Shown: positions 1 through 8,179 of the stretch, piece after piece
How positions within the stretch are numbered: the stretch's first letter is position 1
Layout of the letters: every line of letters begins with the position of its first letter
Source: Sediminibacillus halophilus
GTDB lineage: Bacteria; Bacillota; Bacilli; Bacillales; Amphibacillaceae
DNA length: 64,000 bases
Direction of reading: 5' to 3'
Assembly (NCBI RefSeq): GCF_900103695.1
Contig: NZ_FNHF01000002.1
Span: 496,001 to 560,000 of the forward strand
Made by a program: the position numbers and the translations under genes
Notes under the pieces: generated by a model
The model's database searches: none
The model's input: the letters and a program-made list of their open reading frames with translations, nothing else
Told to the model about the DNA's origin: nothing

Positions 1-679
1 TATAACGAGAAGTCATGATGATAGCAGATATGGCTGCCAGCAAGGAGGCATATAAATATACCTTCATGAGCACTCTGCTGTTTTTCACTCCAGAAAATAA
101 TGTGGCGGTTTCATTGCTTCCATACATATACACACTTCTTCCCCAGCTAGTTTTGCTAAGCAATATGGCGGTAATAATAGCAAATAGGACAAATATAACT
201 ATCGAAAGCGGGACAAGTCCCAGGTAATACCCATTTCCTATTAGGCTATATCCATCACTAAATCCTGAAATAGAATTTCCTTTTGTTATGGCCAAAATAA
301 TCCCTTCGAATAAGACCATTGTCCCTAAAGTAACCAAGATGGGAGAAACCCCGATTTTTGATATAACAAAACCATTGAATGCGCCACAAGCTAGTGCAAA
401 AAATATCGCTACAATGATGGCAGGTAGTATTCCATACCCATTTGTCAGCATCAAGGCTGCCCCCACACCAGATAGTGCAGCTATATAAGTTATAGAAAGA
501 TCAATTCCGCCGGTAACGATTACTACCATCATCGCCAGAGCAATCAGTCCAAATTCTGGCAGTTGAAACATCATGCTTGTTATATTGTTTGAAGATAAAA
601 ATCCAGGGGCTATAAGTGCTAGTAATAAAAATGTTCCAAGAGCGATTAATCCTAAAATACTTTCTTTTGAAAGTTTCAT
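1..679 (-). CDS. Sugar ABC transporter permease, RbsC/BPD_transp_2 type (3' end beyond window)
   Basis: Inner-membrane permease of a ribose-type sugar ABC importer. The start is the ATG at 679, seven bases after AGGAGG. The reading frame is open to the window edge, so the C-terminus is missing. The protein starts MKLSKESILGLIALGTFLLL and is a run of hydrophobic segments with the family motif VIVTGGIDLSITYIAALSGV near residues 50-70 and SPILVTLGTM near 115. It is the second of two adjacent permeases, suggesting a heterodimeric channel. The stop codon of the upstream permease overlaps this gene's ribosome-binding site, so translation is probably coupled. The solute-binding protein is not in the window and may lie beyond the left edge. 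Substrate is inferred only from the neighbouring kinase and epimerase. Confidence 0.9.
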   Translation of the reverse strand, partial: MKLSKESILGLIALGTFLLLALIAPGFLSSNNITSMMFQLPEFGLIALAMMVVIVTGGIDLSITYIAALSGVGAALMLTNGYGILPAIIVAIFFALACGAFNGFVISKIGVSPILVTLGTMVLFEGIILAITKGNSISGFSDGYSLIGNGYYLGLVPLSIVIFVLFAIITAILLSKTSWGRSVYMYGSNETATLFSGVKNSRVLMKVYLYASLLAAISAIIMTSRY

Positions 680-690
680 CCTTGGACCTC

Positions 691-1674
691 CTATGCCTCG
701 ACTTCTATTTTTGCTAGTTTATCCTGAGATCTCTTGTAGCTAATGTGATCATAAGAAACAGCTATAACGATAATTGCGCCAGTAACTACGTTTTGCCAAT
801 AGGTATCAATTCTTGCCAGTATCATGCCATTTTGCATTATAGCTAGTAACAACACACCCAACAGAGTCCCATGAACCGAACCTCTACCGCCATGTATATT
901 CGCTCCGCCTAATACTACTGCAGCAATTACGGTCAGTTCCAGTCCCAGCATGCCGTTAGGATCTACAGCTTTTGTATAAGCTGTTTGTGCAATTGCTGCG
1001 ATGCCGGCCAAGACGCCCATATACGCGAAAACAAATAGTTTCACTTTTTTGTAATCAATTCCAACTCTGACGGACGATTGTGTATTTCCGCCTATAGCTA
1101 ACACGGACCTGCCAATTAATGTGTGCTTCAAAATGTACCAGGTTCCGATCGCTACTATTGCAAGTAAATAAATCAAGATTGGTATTCCTAACAATTCATA
1201 GTTGGCAAATTCCATAAAAGACGTCGGGAAGCTCGTGCTATTAATATAGTTGCCATTGGTGATATATAAAACTATTCCTGCAATGATATTCAAGGTTCCA
1301 AGTGTCACAACGATTGCCGGTATCTCGATGATAGATACGAGTAAACCATTTACTAATCCCATAACCAAACCAATTACAGGTGCTATCAGGAACAATAGCA
1401 GAACAGAAATCCAGCTATCAGGCAGATAAGTAAACAGATAACCAATTGAGACCGCAACCGCAGTAGTTACCGCTGCCACAGATACGTCGATATCACTGGT
1501 AATGATGATTAACGTCATTCCTATTGCCAATATCCCGAGGACTACATTTCCTTCGATTATGTCCAGGAAATTTCCTACCGTTAAAAATACCGGGCTGACA
1601 AAGGATAAAACGGCTCCTATTAATAGGATTATTGCTAAGATGCTTATTTCCTTTTGTTTCAGCAACTCTTTCAT
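691..1674 (-). CDS. Sugar ABC transporter permease, RbsC/BPD_transp_2 type
   Basis: Permease subunit of 327 aa, the usual length of the RbsC family, with about nine to ten hydrophobic segments. The family signature is visible as LIIITSDIDVSVAAVT near residues 60-75, and IEIPAIVVTLGTLNIIAG follows near 115-135. AVVLGGANIHGGRGSVHGTL near 253-272 is the conserved loop that contacts the ATPase. The start ATG lies behind AGGGGG and only four bases after the ATPase stop codon. It differs clearly from the neighbouring permease, so the two are probably paired subunits of one importer rather than a recent duplication. The gene is co-transcribed with the ATPase, PfkB kinase and epimerase. Confidence 0.92.
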   Translation of the reverse strand: MKELLKQKEISILAIILLIGAVLSFVSPVFLTVGNFLDIIEGNVVLGILAIGMTLIIITSDIDVSVAAVTTAVAVSIGYLFTYLPDSWISVLLLFLIAPVIGLVMGLVNGLLVSIIEIPAIVVTLGTLNIIAGIVLYITNGNYINSTSFPTSFMEFANYELLGIPILIYLLAIVAIGTWYILKHTLIGRSVLAIGGNTQSSVRVGIDYKKVKLFVFAYMGVLAGIAAIAQTAYTKAVDPNGMLGLELTVIAAVVLGGANIHGGRGSVHGTLLGVLLLAIMQNGMILARIDTYWQNVVTGAIIVIAVSYDHISYKRSQDKLAKIEVEA

Positions 1675-1678
1675 CGCT

Positions 1679-3235
1679 TCATACCCCCTGGCTTACCTGA
1701 TTTGATTCATGTAACACATCAGACGAATCATCCTTTTTTCCCGAATTCAAAGCATAACTCATGATTTTTTCCTGGGTTGCTTCTTTGATACCTAATTCAC
1801 CGGATATCCTTCCATGTCTCATCACTAAAACTCTGTCACTGACTGCTAAAATTTCCGGAAGTTCGGAGGATATCATGATGACGCCGATTCCGTCGTTTGC
1901 CAATCTTCTAAGTAATTTATGGATTTCCGTTTTTGCTCCAATATCTATACCATTTGTCGGCTCATCAATAATTAGTATTTTAGGTTGTGCGGAAAGCCAC
2001 TTACCAATTACTACTTTTTGTTGGTTTCCACCAGAGAGCTTCGAGGCCGGTAAATCAGGAAGCGCAGGACGGACATCCAGTGACTTAATGTATTGTTCAG
2101 CCAGTTGAACTTCTGATTTCCTGTCTATCAACTTCAGCTTATTTCTCATTCTATTAAGGATAGGCAGCGAAATATTGTTGATTATAGACTGTTCCAACAC
2201 TAATCCTTGAGTTTGCCGGGCTTCAGGTATGTAGGCCACACCTTTTTTTACAGCATCTGCTGATGAACGGATTTGCACATAATTTCCGTATATCTTCAGT
2301 TCACCACTATCCGGTTTGTTTACTCCAAAAATTGCTTGAGCTAATTCAGTCCGCCCCGAACCCACCAACCCGGTAATCCCCAGAACTTCTCCTTTTTTCA
2401 GGGAAAAGGAGATGTCTTTAAAATTTCCTTGTTTAGAAAAGTTGCTAACTTGGAATATTATTTCCCCTGTTTCAACTTCCTTTTCATTCTTTTCATAAGA
2501 AACGTCTCTTCCTACCATTAGATTGATCAACTTAGCCTCATCTATCTCTTCAGTTTGATAGGAACCTACATACTTGCCATCCCTTAAAACAGTAAATCGA
2601 TCTGATACTCTAAATAATTCTTTCAGCTTATGGCTGATAAAGATAATAGAAATCCCTCTGCTGCTTAGCTTATCCACAACCTTATACAGCTTCTCTACTT
2701 CACTTGACGATAAGGCGGAAGTAGGCTCGTCCATGACAATTAACTTTGCTTCAAAAGCCAACGCCCTGGCTATTTCCACAAGCTGTTGTTGTGCAATACT
2801 TAAACGCTCTACAGTAGTATTGGGATCAATATCTACCTCCAGTTCTTCAAGTGCTCTTTCCGCAGTTTTTTTGATGTTTTTCCAGTTTATCTTTTTCCAT
2901 GGTTTTTTATTGCTGTCCTGGCCAATATAAATGTTTTCTGCTACGGAAAGGTTAGGGAAAAGGCTTAAATCCTGATAAATTATCGAAACACCTTTTAAAG
3001 TTGCATCAATCGGCTTGTTAATCTTCGCTTCTTCTCCTTCGAAGTAAAATTTCGCCCCTGGATCCGGTTTATGAATACCTGCCAAGATTTTGATCAAGGT
3101 TGATTTCCCTGCACCATTTTCCCCAATTAAAGCATGGACCTCTCCTTTCTTTACTTCCAGTTCAACATTATCAAGTGCTTTTACTCCGGGGAATGTCTTG
3201 CTAATGTTTTTCATTTGTAAAATATAATCACTCAA
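1679..3235 (-). CDS. Sugar ABC transporter ATP-binding protein, RbsA/MglA type
   Basis: Cytoplasmic ATPase of 518 aa with two ABC domains in tandem, as in RbsA, AraG and MglA (about 500 aa). Domain 1 shows Walker A GENGAGKST near residue 38-46, signature LSIAQQQLVEIARAL near 144-158 and Walker B LIVMDEPTSAL. Domain 2 has a degenerate Walker A GLVGSGRTELAQ near 295, signature LSGGNQQKVVIGKWL near 405 and Walker B ILIIDEPTNGID. It energises the two adjacent permeases. The gene sits second or third in an operon with kinase and epimerase upstream. Sugar specificity cannot be read from the ATPase. Confidence 0.95.
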   Translation of the reverse strand: MSDYILQMKNISKTFPGVKALDNVELEVKKGEVHALIGENGAGKSTLIKILAGIHKPDPGAKFYFEGEEAKINKPIDATLKGVSIIYQDLSLFPNLSVAENIYIGQDSNKKPWKKINWKNIKKTAERALEELEVDIDPNTTVERLSIAQQQLVEIARALAFEAKLIVMDEPTSALSSSEVEKLYKVVDKLSSRGISIIFISHKLKELFRVSDRFTVLRDGKYVGSYQTEEIDEAKLINLMVGRDVSYEKNEKEVETGEIIFQVSNFSKQGNFKDISFSLKKGEVLGITGLVGSGRTELAQAIFGVNKPDSGELKIYGNYVQIRSSADAVKKGVAYIPEARQTQGLVLEQSIINNISLPILNRMRNKLKLIDRKSEVQLAEQYIKSLDVRPALPDLPASKLSGGNQQKVVIGKWLSAQPKILIIDEPTNGIDIGAKTEIHKLLRRLANDGIGVIMISSELPEILAVSDRVLVMRHGRISGELGIKEATQEKIMSYALNSGKKDDSSDVLHESNQVSQGV

Positions 3236-3250
3236 CTTGACTACCTCCTT

Positions 3251-4201
3251 TTAGAACGTTTTCTCCTCCAGCCCGTAATAGGTCAGGCCTCGCTCCTTAC
3301 AAAAAGCATCTACTTCTTCAAGTGTTGGAATTCCTGATTGTGCGCCTAGCTTCGTAACCTTCAAAGCCCCTACAATGGAGGCGAATTTAGCTGCTTCTAT
3401 AAGGTCATATCCGTCAGAAATCGCACATGCCAGGGCACCAGCAAACGAATCGCCCGCGCCTACAGTATCTAGCGGGGTCACCGGTATGGATGGCAGATGC
3501 TCCCACTCTCCGTTTTGGTAGACAACACATCCTTTATCTGCCATCTTTAAAATCGAATTTCTGACACCCATTTTTTCAAAAGTTCTTCCAGCCTCAACGG
3601 CAGTCTCGATATCATTAACATCGATTCCAATCATATGCTTAGTCTCTTGTCTATTCGGCGTAATGACATCAGCATAATCCAAGGCTTTAACCGTAATCCC
3701 TTCAGCAGGAGCAGGATCTAAAATTACATACATCCCTCTTTTCTTAGCGAGCTCCATCGCCCTAATTACAGTTTCCTGCGGTACCTCCATTTGCACTAGC
3801 AACACTTCACTATGTGTCATTTTCGAGAATGCGCTTTCAATATCTTCCGGAAGTAAATCGTCATTTGCACTTTTTAATACGAGCATGGTATTTTCTGCCG
3901 TCTGGTCTATCGTTATGATTGCTGTGCCAGTTGCAAGGACTTGGGATCGTTTTATAAACTCAGTGTTAACTTTCCTTTCTTTTAAGGTATCCACTAATTT
4001 ATCCCCATGAAAATCATTGCCTACAGCACCAATCATGCTTACTTGTTTTCCCAATTTAGCAACAGAGGTGGCTTGGTTTGCCCCTTTTCCTCCAGATAGA
4101 TAATCTATTTTTTTTCCGAAAATAGTTTCCCCTCTAGAAGGATAGCGGTCTGTTTGAGCAACTATATCAATATTGATGCTTCCAACCACGGTTATGCTCA
4201 T
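3251..4201 (-). CDS. PfkB-family carbohydrate kinase (ribokinase-like)
   Basis: Predicted sugar kinase of 316 aa, the size of ribokinase. The N-terminal PfkB signature GGKGANQATSVAKLGKQVSM (about residues 37-56) and the C-terminal signature DTVGAGDSFAGALACAISDG (about 240-259) are intact; the aspartate of GAGD is the expected catalytic base. It would phosphorylate a sugar brought in by the adjacent ABC transporter. The neighbouring epimerase acts on ketose phosphates, so a route such as sugar to sugar-6-phosphate to pentulose or hexulose phosphate is likely. A plain ribokinase role is possible, but the presence of an epimerase and absence of RbsD argue for a rarer sugar such as allose or allulose. 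Substrate is inference. Confidence 0.85.
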   Translation of the reverse strand: MSITVVGSINIDIVAQTDRYPSRGETIFGKKIDYLSGGKGANQATSVAKLGKQVSMIGAVGNDFHGDKLVDTLKERKVNTEFIKRSQVLATGTAIITIDQTAENTMLVLKSANDDLLPEDIESAFSKMTHSEVLLVQMEVPQETVIRAMELAKKRGMYVILDPAPAEGITVKALDYADVITPNRQETKHMIGIDVNDIETAVEAGRTFEKMGVRNSILKMADKGCVVYQNGEWEHLPSIPVTPLDTVGAGDSFAGALACAISDGYDLIEAAKFASIVGALKVTKLGAQSGIPTLEEVDAFCKERGLTYYGLEEKTF

Positions 4202-4227
4202 CTGATATCATCTCTTTCTATGTCAAG

Positions 4228-4917
4228 TTAGGAATTGGCCAGATTCTTTTCCTCAAAGTCTTGCAAAAATCTTTGTAAATTCGCTGTTGCATGCTCAAGA
4301 GTCTCATTTTTTCTAAATAAGCAGGATGTACCGCATACTAGCATTTCTGCTCCTCTTTCCAATACTTCTGGAATAATCTCATAGCTGATATTTCCATCCA
4401 CTTGGATATCAATATTTCTGCCGCTTTCTCTTATCAACTCGTTTAGCATGGAAATTTTTTTTAATGTCATTGGAATGAACTTTTGACCAGCGAAACCCGG
4501 GTTCACTGTCATAACCACAATATAATCAACTGTATCCCAGACATACTCCAGACAATTAAGCGGAGTAGCAGGGTTTAAGGCTACTCCTGCCTTTAAACCT
4601 TGTTTTTTGATTTTTTGAAGCGTACGCTGTAAATGTATCGTAGCCTCTGCATGAACAGAAATCATATCGCAACCAGCATCGGCAAATAAATCTATGTATC
4701 TTTCAGGTTCCTCAATCATTAAATGTGCATCAAATAACTTATTCGTATGAGGTCTTAAGTTATTTATCATATCTGGTCCCATAGTGAAGTTAGGAACAAA
4801 TGACCCATCCATAATATCAAAGTGAAAAAAATCTACAGGCGCTTGATCAAGTCTCTTAACTGTATCTCGGAGTGTGCCCATATCCGCACACATTAATGAA
4901 GGACCTATAGCTGCCAT
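4228..4917 (-). CDS. Ribulose-phosphate/allulose-6-phosphate 3-epimerase family protein
   Basis: TIM-barrel epimerase of 229 aa. An in-frame upstream ATG at 4986 exists, but the ATG at 4917 is preferred. It has AGGAGGG six bases upstream and starts MAAIGPSLMCADMGTLRD, the normal family N-terminus. Metal and catalytic positions are visible: the H of FHFDIMDGSFVPNFTMG, the H of DAHLMIEEPERY, VMTVNPGFAGQKF and the IQVDGNIS motif near the C-terminus. Family members invert C3 of D-ribulose-5-phosphate (Rpe) or D-allulose-6-phosphate (AlsE). Housekeeping rpe is normally elsewhere, and this copy is first in a sugar-uptake operon with a PfkB kinase, so an AlsE-like role is the better guess. It is the promoter-proximal gene. 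Confidence 0.85.
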   Translation of the reverse strand: MAAIGPSLMCADMGTLRDTVKRLDQAPVDFFHFDIMDGSFVPNFTMGPDMINNLRPHTNKLFDAHLMIEEPERYIDLFADAGCDMISVHAEATIHLQRTLQKIKKQGLKAGVALNPATPLNCLEYVWDTVDYIVVMTVNPGFAGQKFIPMTLKKISMLNELIRESGRNIDIQVDGNISYEIIPEVLERGAEMLVCGTSCLFRKNETLEHATANLQRFLQDFEEKNLANS

Positions 4918-5032
4918 TGTATTCCCTCCTGAACGACCATGAACAGGCCGTTGATTGAATTTTGCAATAATTGAAATCGTATTCATTAACCTGAAAAAAT
5001 TTTTAACTTTTTCTTATTAGTTGATTGCATTA

Positions 5033-5061
5033 ATTATAACAAGCAAGTTTTTGGTTTTCAA
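5033..5061 (-). promoter_or_regulatory. SigA-type promoter of the sugar ABC/kinase operon
   Basis: On the minus strand, TTGAAA (5056-5061) and TATAAT (5033-5038) are separated by exactly 17 bases, about 115 bases upstream of the epimerase start. The -35 box lies inside one of the repeated TTTTCAACAT motifs, so a bound repressor would cover it. Confidence 0.75.
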
Positions 5062-5138
5062 CATTTTTTGTGGTTTAATTAATGATATTTTTTGATTTTC
5101 AACATTATTTAACGTAAAAATGTTGAAAAACCAAAATT
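5048..5138. promoter_or_regulatory. Putative DeoR-family operator cluster (three related motifs)
   Basis: Three copies of a motif near GGTTTTCAACAT occur between the operon and the regulator gene. They lie at 5053-5064, at 5094-5105 (GATTTTCAACAT) and inverted at 5120-5132 (ATGTTGAAAAACC). The second and third form an inverted pair with a 14-base spacer. The first overlaps the -35 box. The arrangement fits a repressor such as the neighbouring DeoR protein binding several sites; binding itself is inferred. Confidence 0.6.
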
Positions 5139-5142
5139 AGGT

Positions 5143-5174
5143 AAAAAAAAAGAGAAAAGCTAATCGCTTTTCTC
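5143..5174 (-). terminator. Rho-independent terminator of the DeoR gene
   Basis: Minus-strand hairpin with arms GAGAAAAGC/GCTTTTCTC, a five-base loop, and nine T residues following. The stop codon of the DeoR gene is in the loop/stem region. Confidence 0.9.
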
Positions 5175-5972
5175 TCCAACTATTCCGGTTACTCCCAGAT
5201 TATTTAATTCTCTTATGGTGTTTATCGGTACTTTATTATCTGTAATTAAGTAATCAGCATCTGTTATATCACATAAACGAAACAGGGATTTTTCTCCGAA
5301 TTTACTATAATCAGCTAATAAAAATAGCTTCTCTGAGATGGATATCAGCTGCTTTTTCACAAGAGCCTGGTCTTCATGAATCTCACTGACGCCTCTTTTA
5401 AAATCCACTCCTAAACACGAAAAAAAGAATTTATCAACATGATAATCCTGAATTACTCTTTCAGCAAAGTTACCTACCAACGACATGGAACTTTCCGCAA
5501 GATAACCGCCAATAAGAATTACTCGTATATCACTTTCTTGTGCTAATTCCAAAGAAACGCCGATCGAATTAGTTATTACCGTCAGACTTTTTCCTTTAAT
5601 ATACTTGGTCATAATTAATGTCGTTGTACTAGCGTCCATGGCTATAATATCCCCATCTTCTACATAAGAAGCCGCCTTAGCCGCAATCATTTCTTTTTCC
5701 TCAATATTTTTAGCTCTTCGCTTTGGAATAGGTATCTCCGACTTTTGTTCTATTCTAACTGCTCCCCCGTGAATCCGATTTAACAATCCCTGTGCTTCTA
5801 ACTTTTCAAAGTCACGTCTAATTGTTTCCTCACTGACATTAAATTGTTTACTCAAATCGGCAACTCTTAATGAGCCGCTTTTATCTACCATTTCAGTGAT
5901 CTTTTGTTGCCTTTCATTAAAAAAGGACAACTTTTCTTTCATATTTTCTGTATAATCGAACATTTTTCCCAA
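5160..5972 (-). CDS. DeoR/GlpR-family transcriptional regulator
   Basis: Sugar-responsive repressor of 270 aa, slightly longer than the ~250 aa family norm because of its N-terminus (MGKMFDYTENMKEK). The DeoR helix-turn-helix signature is at about residues 21-75 (VADLSKQFNVSEETIRRDFE, then LNRIHGGAV). It is followed by a DeoRC sensor domain with DGDIIAMDASTTTLIMTKYI and LTVITNSIGVSLELA, the phosphosugar-binding fold. The protein probably represses the adjacent ABC/kinase/epimerase operon through the TTTTCAACAT motifs at 5048-5138, with a phosphorylated sugar as inducer. The gene ends in its own strong terminator and must be transcribed separately. Start choice among M1, M4 and M11 is uncertain. 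Confidence 0.9.
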   Translation of the reverse strand: MGKMFDYTENMKEKLSFFNERQQKITEMVDKSGSLRVADLSKQFNVSEETIRRDFEKLEAQGLLNRIHGGAVRIEQKSEIPIPKRRAKNIEEKEMIAAKAASYVEDGDIIAMDASTTTLIMTKYIKGKSLTVITNSIGVSLELAQESDIRVILIGGYLAESSMSLVGNFAERVIQDYHVDKFFFSCLGVDFKRGVSEIHEDQALVKKQLISISEKLFLLADYSKFGEKSLFRLCDITDADYLITDNKVPINTIRELNNLGVTGIVGEKSD

Positions 5973-5974
5973 CC

Positions 5975-6325
5975 TTTAGTTTGTATTTTGTTAATAACCC
6001 AACTAAATTATATCTAAAACAAACAAATAATCAACACATAAGCGTTGTTTATTGTGGGTTATTTTGTGGTTTTCATAATCACTTGTTCAGCTGCTTCAAA
6101 TAGAAGGATGTGTGTAATGGGAAGAAAGAGAATGAAAATTAGCAAAGCAATATAGCCAACCAATTCCACAAGTACCATTTTCTACATTTCACGAATCCTC
6201 CTCCCACATCGAAAAGTAAGCGTTTCAATATCTAGTGTAAGCATAACAGATATTATACTCCGCATGAATAAATTAGTTTATAAGATTGAAGAGAATGTTC
6301 TATATTACCGATAATCCACTCCATT
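5975..6325. other. Intergenic stretch with regulator promoter region and a cre-like box
   Basis: No coding region was found. Near 6021-6075 there is an AT-rich stretch with TCAACACATAAGCGTTGTT, an interrupted inverted pattern upstream of the DeoR gene that may be an autoregulatory site. On the minus strand, 6211-6225 reads TTGAAACGCTTACTT, close to the catabolite-responsive element consensus TGWAANCGNTNWCA with one mismatch. Confidence 0.4.
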
Positions 6326-6358
6326 TAAAAAAGCCCTTCACATGAAGGGCCTTCTTTC
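6326..6358 (-). terminator. Rho-independent terminator after the amino-sugar operon
   Basis: Minus-strand hairpin GCCCTTC/GAAGGGC with a four-base loop followed by a T run, about 20 bases after the RpiR-family gene. It closes the 12637-6379 gene series. Confidence 0.85.
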
Positions 6359-6378
6359 TTACAGAAGAGGAAGAGTAG

Positions 6379-7263
6379 CTAATGCTTTTTCAAAAAATTC
6401 ATCGCCGTACTGATCTCCTGAAAGTAATCCGCTGCTTTATTATATTGATCCGTCACCACACTGACGAACAATATATCGATCATATGCAGCTGGGCCAGGC
6501 GCGAAGAAGTCGCACCACTGCGAAACGGTGCCGGAACTTCCCTGGAAGCAGAAATATACAAATTGATGTCGGCATGCTCTGCAACCGGCGAACTTCCATA
6601 CCTGGTAAGGCTGATGGTGACAGCCCCCTTTTGCTTGGCCAGTTCCATCATTTTCGCTGTTTCCATCGTTTCTCCCGAAAAAGAAATACCAAATACTACA
6701 TCATTATGATCCACATTGGCAATGTACATCGCCGCATTATGGATATCGGTAAAAGCCGAAGTCGCTTTGTTCATCCGCAAAAATTTTTGCTGGGCGTCCT
6801 GGGCAATGATTCCAGAGGCACCGACACCGAAAAAATGTATTTTTCCGGCATTCTTTAAAGCTGTCACCGCTTTTTCCAACGTTTCGTAGTTCACGAATTC
6901 CGTCGTTTCTTTAATGGCTTGCAGACTATTGTTGGTCACTTTATCGACGATCGATTCTGGAGACTCTCCCGGATGAATATCCCTGTACTGAATATCGGGC
7001 GATTTTTGCAAGTCACCGGTAATCCGAAGCTTTAACTCCTGAAAACCCTTTAACCCGAGCGATTTACATAGACGGATGACGGCAGCGCTGCTGGTTGAAC
7101 TTCTCTCCCCGAGTTCTGCCGCCGTACAGTGAATCGCTTCATGTGGTTGTTCCAAAATGAAAACTGCTATCTTCCGTTCTGATGGAGGCAGCTTGTGCTT
7201 CACTTCATTCAGCATGGCAAGTCCTCCAGATAAGGACGTCAGCATATTTTTTTCTTTCACCAT
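6379..7263 (-). CDS. murR: MurR/RpiR-family transcriptional regulator
   Basis: Regulator of about 294 aa with an N-terminal RpiR helix-turn-helix (KLPPSERKIAVFILEQPHEA through SSTSSAAVIRLCKSLGLKGF, about residues 25-85). A C-terminal SIS domain starts near residue 130 (AGKIHFFGVGASGIIAQDA; SFSGETMETAKMMELAKQKG). SIS domains bind phosphosugars, and MurR proteins sense MurNAc-6-phosphate. It is the last gene of an operon with MurQ and a BadF-type kinase, supporting a role as the operon's regulator. The ATG at 7263 sits six bases after AAAAAGG; an ATG at 7269 is also in frame but too close to that site. Repressor versus activator cannot be told here. Confidence 0.85.
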   Translation of the reverse strand: MVKEKNMLTSLSGGLAMLNEVKHKLPPSERKIAVFILEQPHEAIHCTAAELGERSSTSSAAVIRLCKSLGLKGFQELKLRITGDLQKSPDIQYRDIHPGESPESIVDKVTNNSLQAIKETTEFVNYETLEKAVTALKNAGKIHFFGVGASGIIAQDAQQKFLRMNKATSAFTDIHNAAMYIANVDHNDVVFGISFSGETMETAKMMELAKQKGAVTISLTRYGSSPVAEHADINLYISASREVPAPFRSGATSSRLAQLHMIDILFVSVVTDQYNKAADYFQEISTAMNFLKKH

Positions 7264-7290
7264 TCTCATCCTTTTTCTGTTCCGGTTTCG

Positions 7291-8121
7291 TTACCCCTTG
7301 ATTGCTCCCTCGGTCATGCCTTTTGAAATCCGGCGTTGGAAAATCGCATACAACACGATGACCGGGATAATTGCGATGGCAAGACTGGCGAACAGTGTAC
7401 CCCAGGCATTGGTGTACTCCGCTTCATTGCTGATATAGTCGATTGCCAGGGCCAGGGTATAGTTCTCCTCGCTTTGCAGGAATATCAATGCCATGAAATA
7501 CTCATTCCAAAATTGGATAGCATTCATGATGGTCACGGTTATAATACCTGTCATGGAAAGCGGGGTAATGATTTTCCATAGTACACCATAAGGGGACAGT
7601 CCGTCCATTGCCGCAGACTCTTCCAGTGCTTTGGGAATGGTCCCCATAAAACTGGTAAGGACAAAAATGCTGAAAGGAAGCTGACTGACAGCATAAACGA
7701 TCGACAGACCGAAAATATTATCGAGTAAATTCAACTGCATCAACAAGAAAAACAATGGAATCCAGCCTAATACCGTCGGAATCATCATGGCCGAAATATA
7801 CAGGGTGAATAAAAAACGATTTCCCTTGAAAACTATGCGTTCCAGTGCATACGCAGTCGGAATCGCCATGATAAGTGTCAACAAGGCGCCAACTACTGTA
7901 ACTATTAAACTATTGAACACACTTGTATCGATATTGTAATCATTCCATGCTTGGGAAAAGTTCTGAAAGTTGAATACATGGGGCAGTCCCCAAGGATTGG
8001 CATAGATTTCTGCATTCGATTTAAACGCACCAATGAACATCCAAAGTATCGGATAAATAACCGCTATCGCCCATAAGATAAGCGGCAGTCTGATAACGAT
8101 CCGCGATAATAACTTCTTCAA
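7291..8121 (-). CDS. Carbohydrate ABC transporter permease, MalG/MsmG type
   Basis: Inner-membrane permease of 276 aa with six hydrophobic segments. The EAA loop that docks on the ATPase is visible as LEESAAMDGLSPYGVLWKII near residues 168-187. The start is a TTG behind AAAGGAG. It pairs with the next permease upstream (8180-9073) and the solute-binding protein at 9273-10655. No ATP-binding subunit is encoded in the cluster, as is common for CUT1 importers in Firmicutes, which share an MsmK/MsmX-type ATPase. Neighbouring MurQ and kinase suggest that it imports MurNAc, GlcNAc or a muropeptide-derived disaccharide. Confidence 0.9.
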   Translation of the reverse strand: MKKLLSRIVIRLPLILWAIAVIYPILWMFIGAFKSNAEIYANPWGLPHVFNFQNFSQAWNDYNIDTSVFNSLIVTVVGALLTLIMAIPTAYALERIVFKGNRFLFTLYISAMMIPTVLGWIPLFFLLMQLNLLDNIFGLSIVYAVSQLPFSIFVLTSFMGTIPKALEESAAMDGLSPYGVLWKIITPLSMTGIITVTIMNAIQFWNEYFMALIFLQSEENYTLALAIDYISNEAEYTNAWGTLFASLAIAIIPVIVLYAIFQRRISKGMTEGAIKG

Positions 8122-8179
8122 TGGTTCTCTCTCCTTTTCTAGTAATGTTCCGGAAGCATCCCATAGGAACTATCTTCGG

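Noticed and set aside
1-488. Two plus-strand open frames at the left edge
   Set aside because: They are shadows of the minus-strand permease gene that runs off the window.
4918-4986. Longer N-terminus of the epimerase
   Set aside because: The extension contains the AGGAGGG ribosome site of the shorter form and does not resemble the family.
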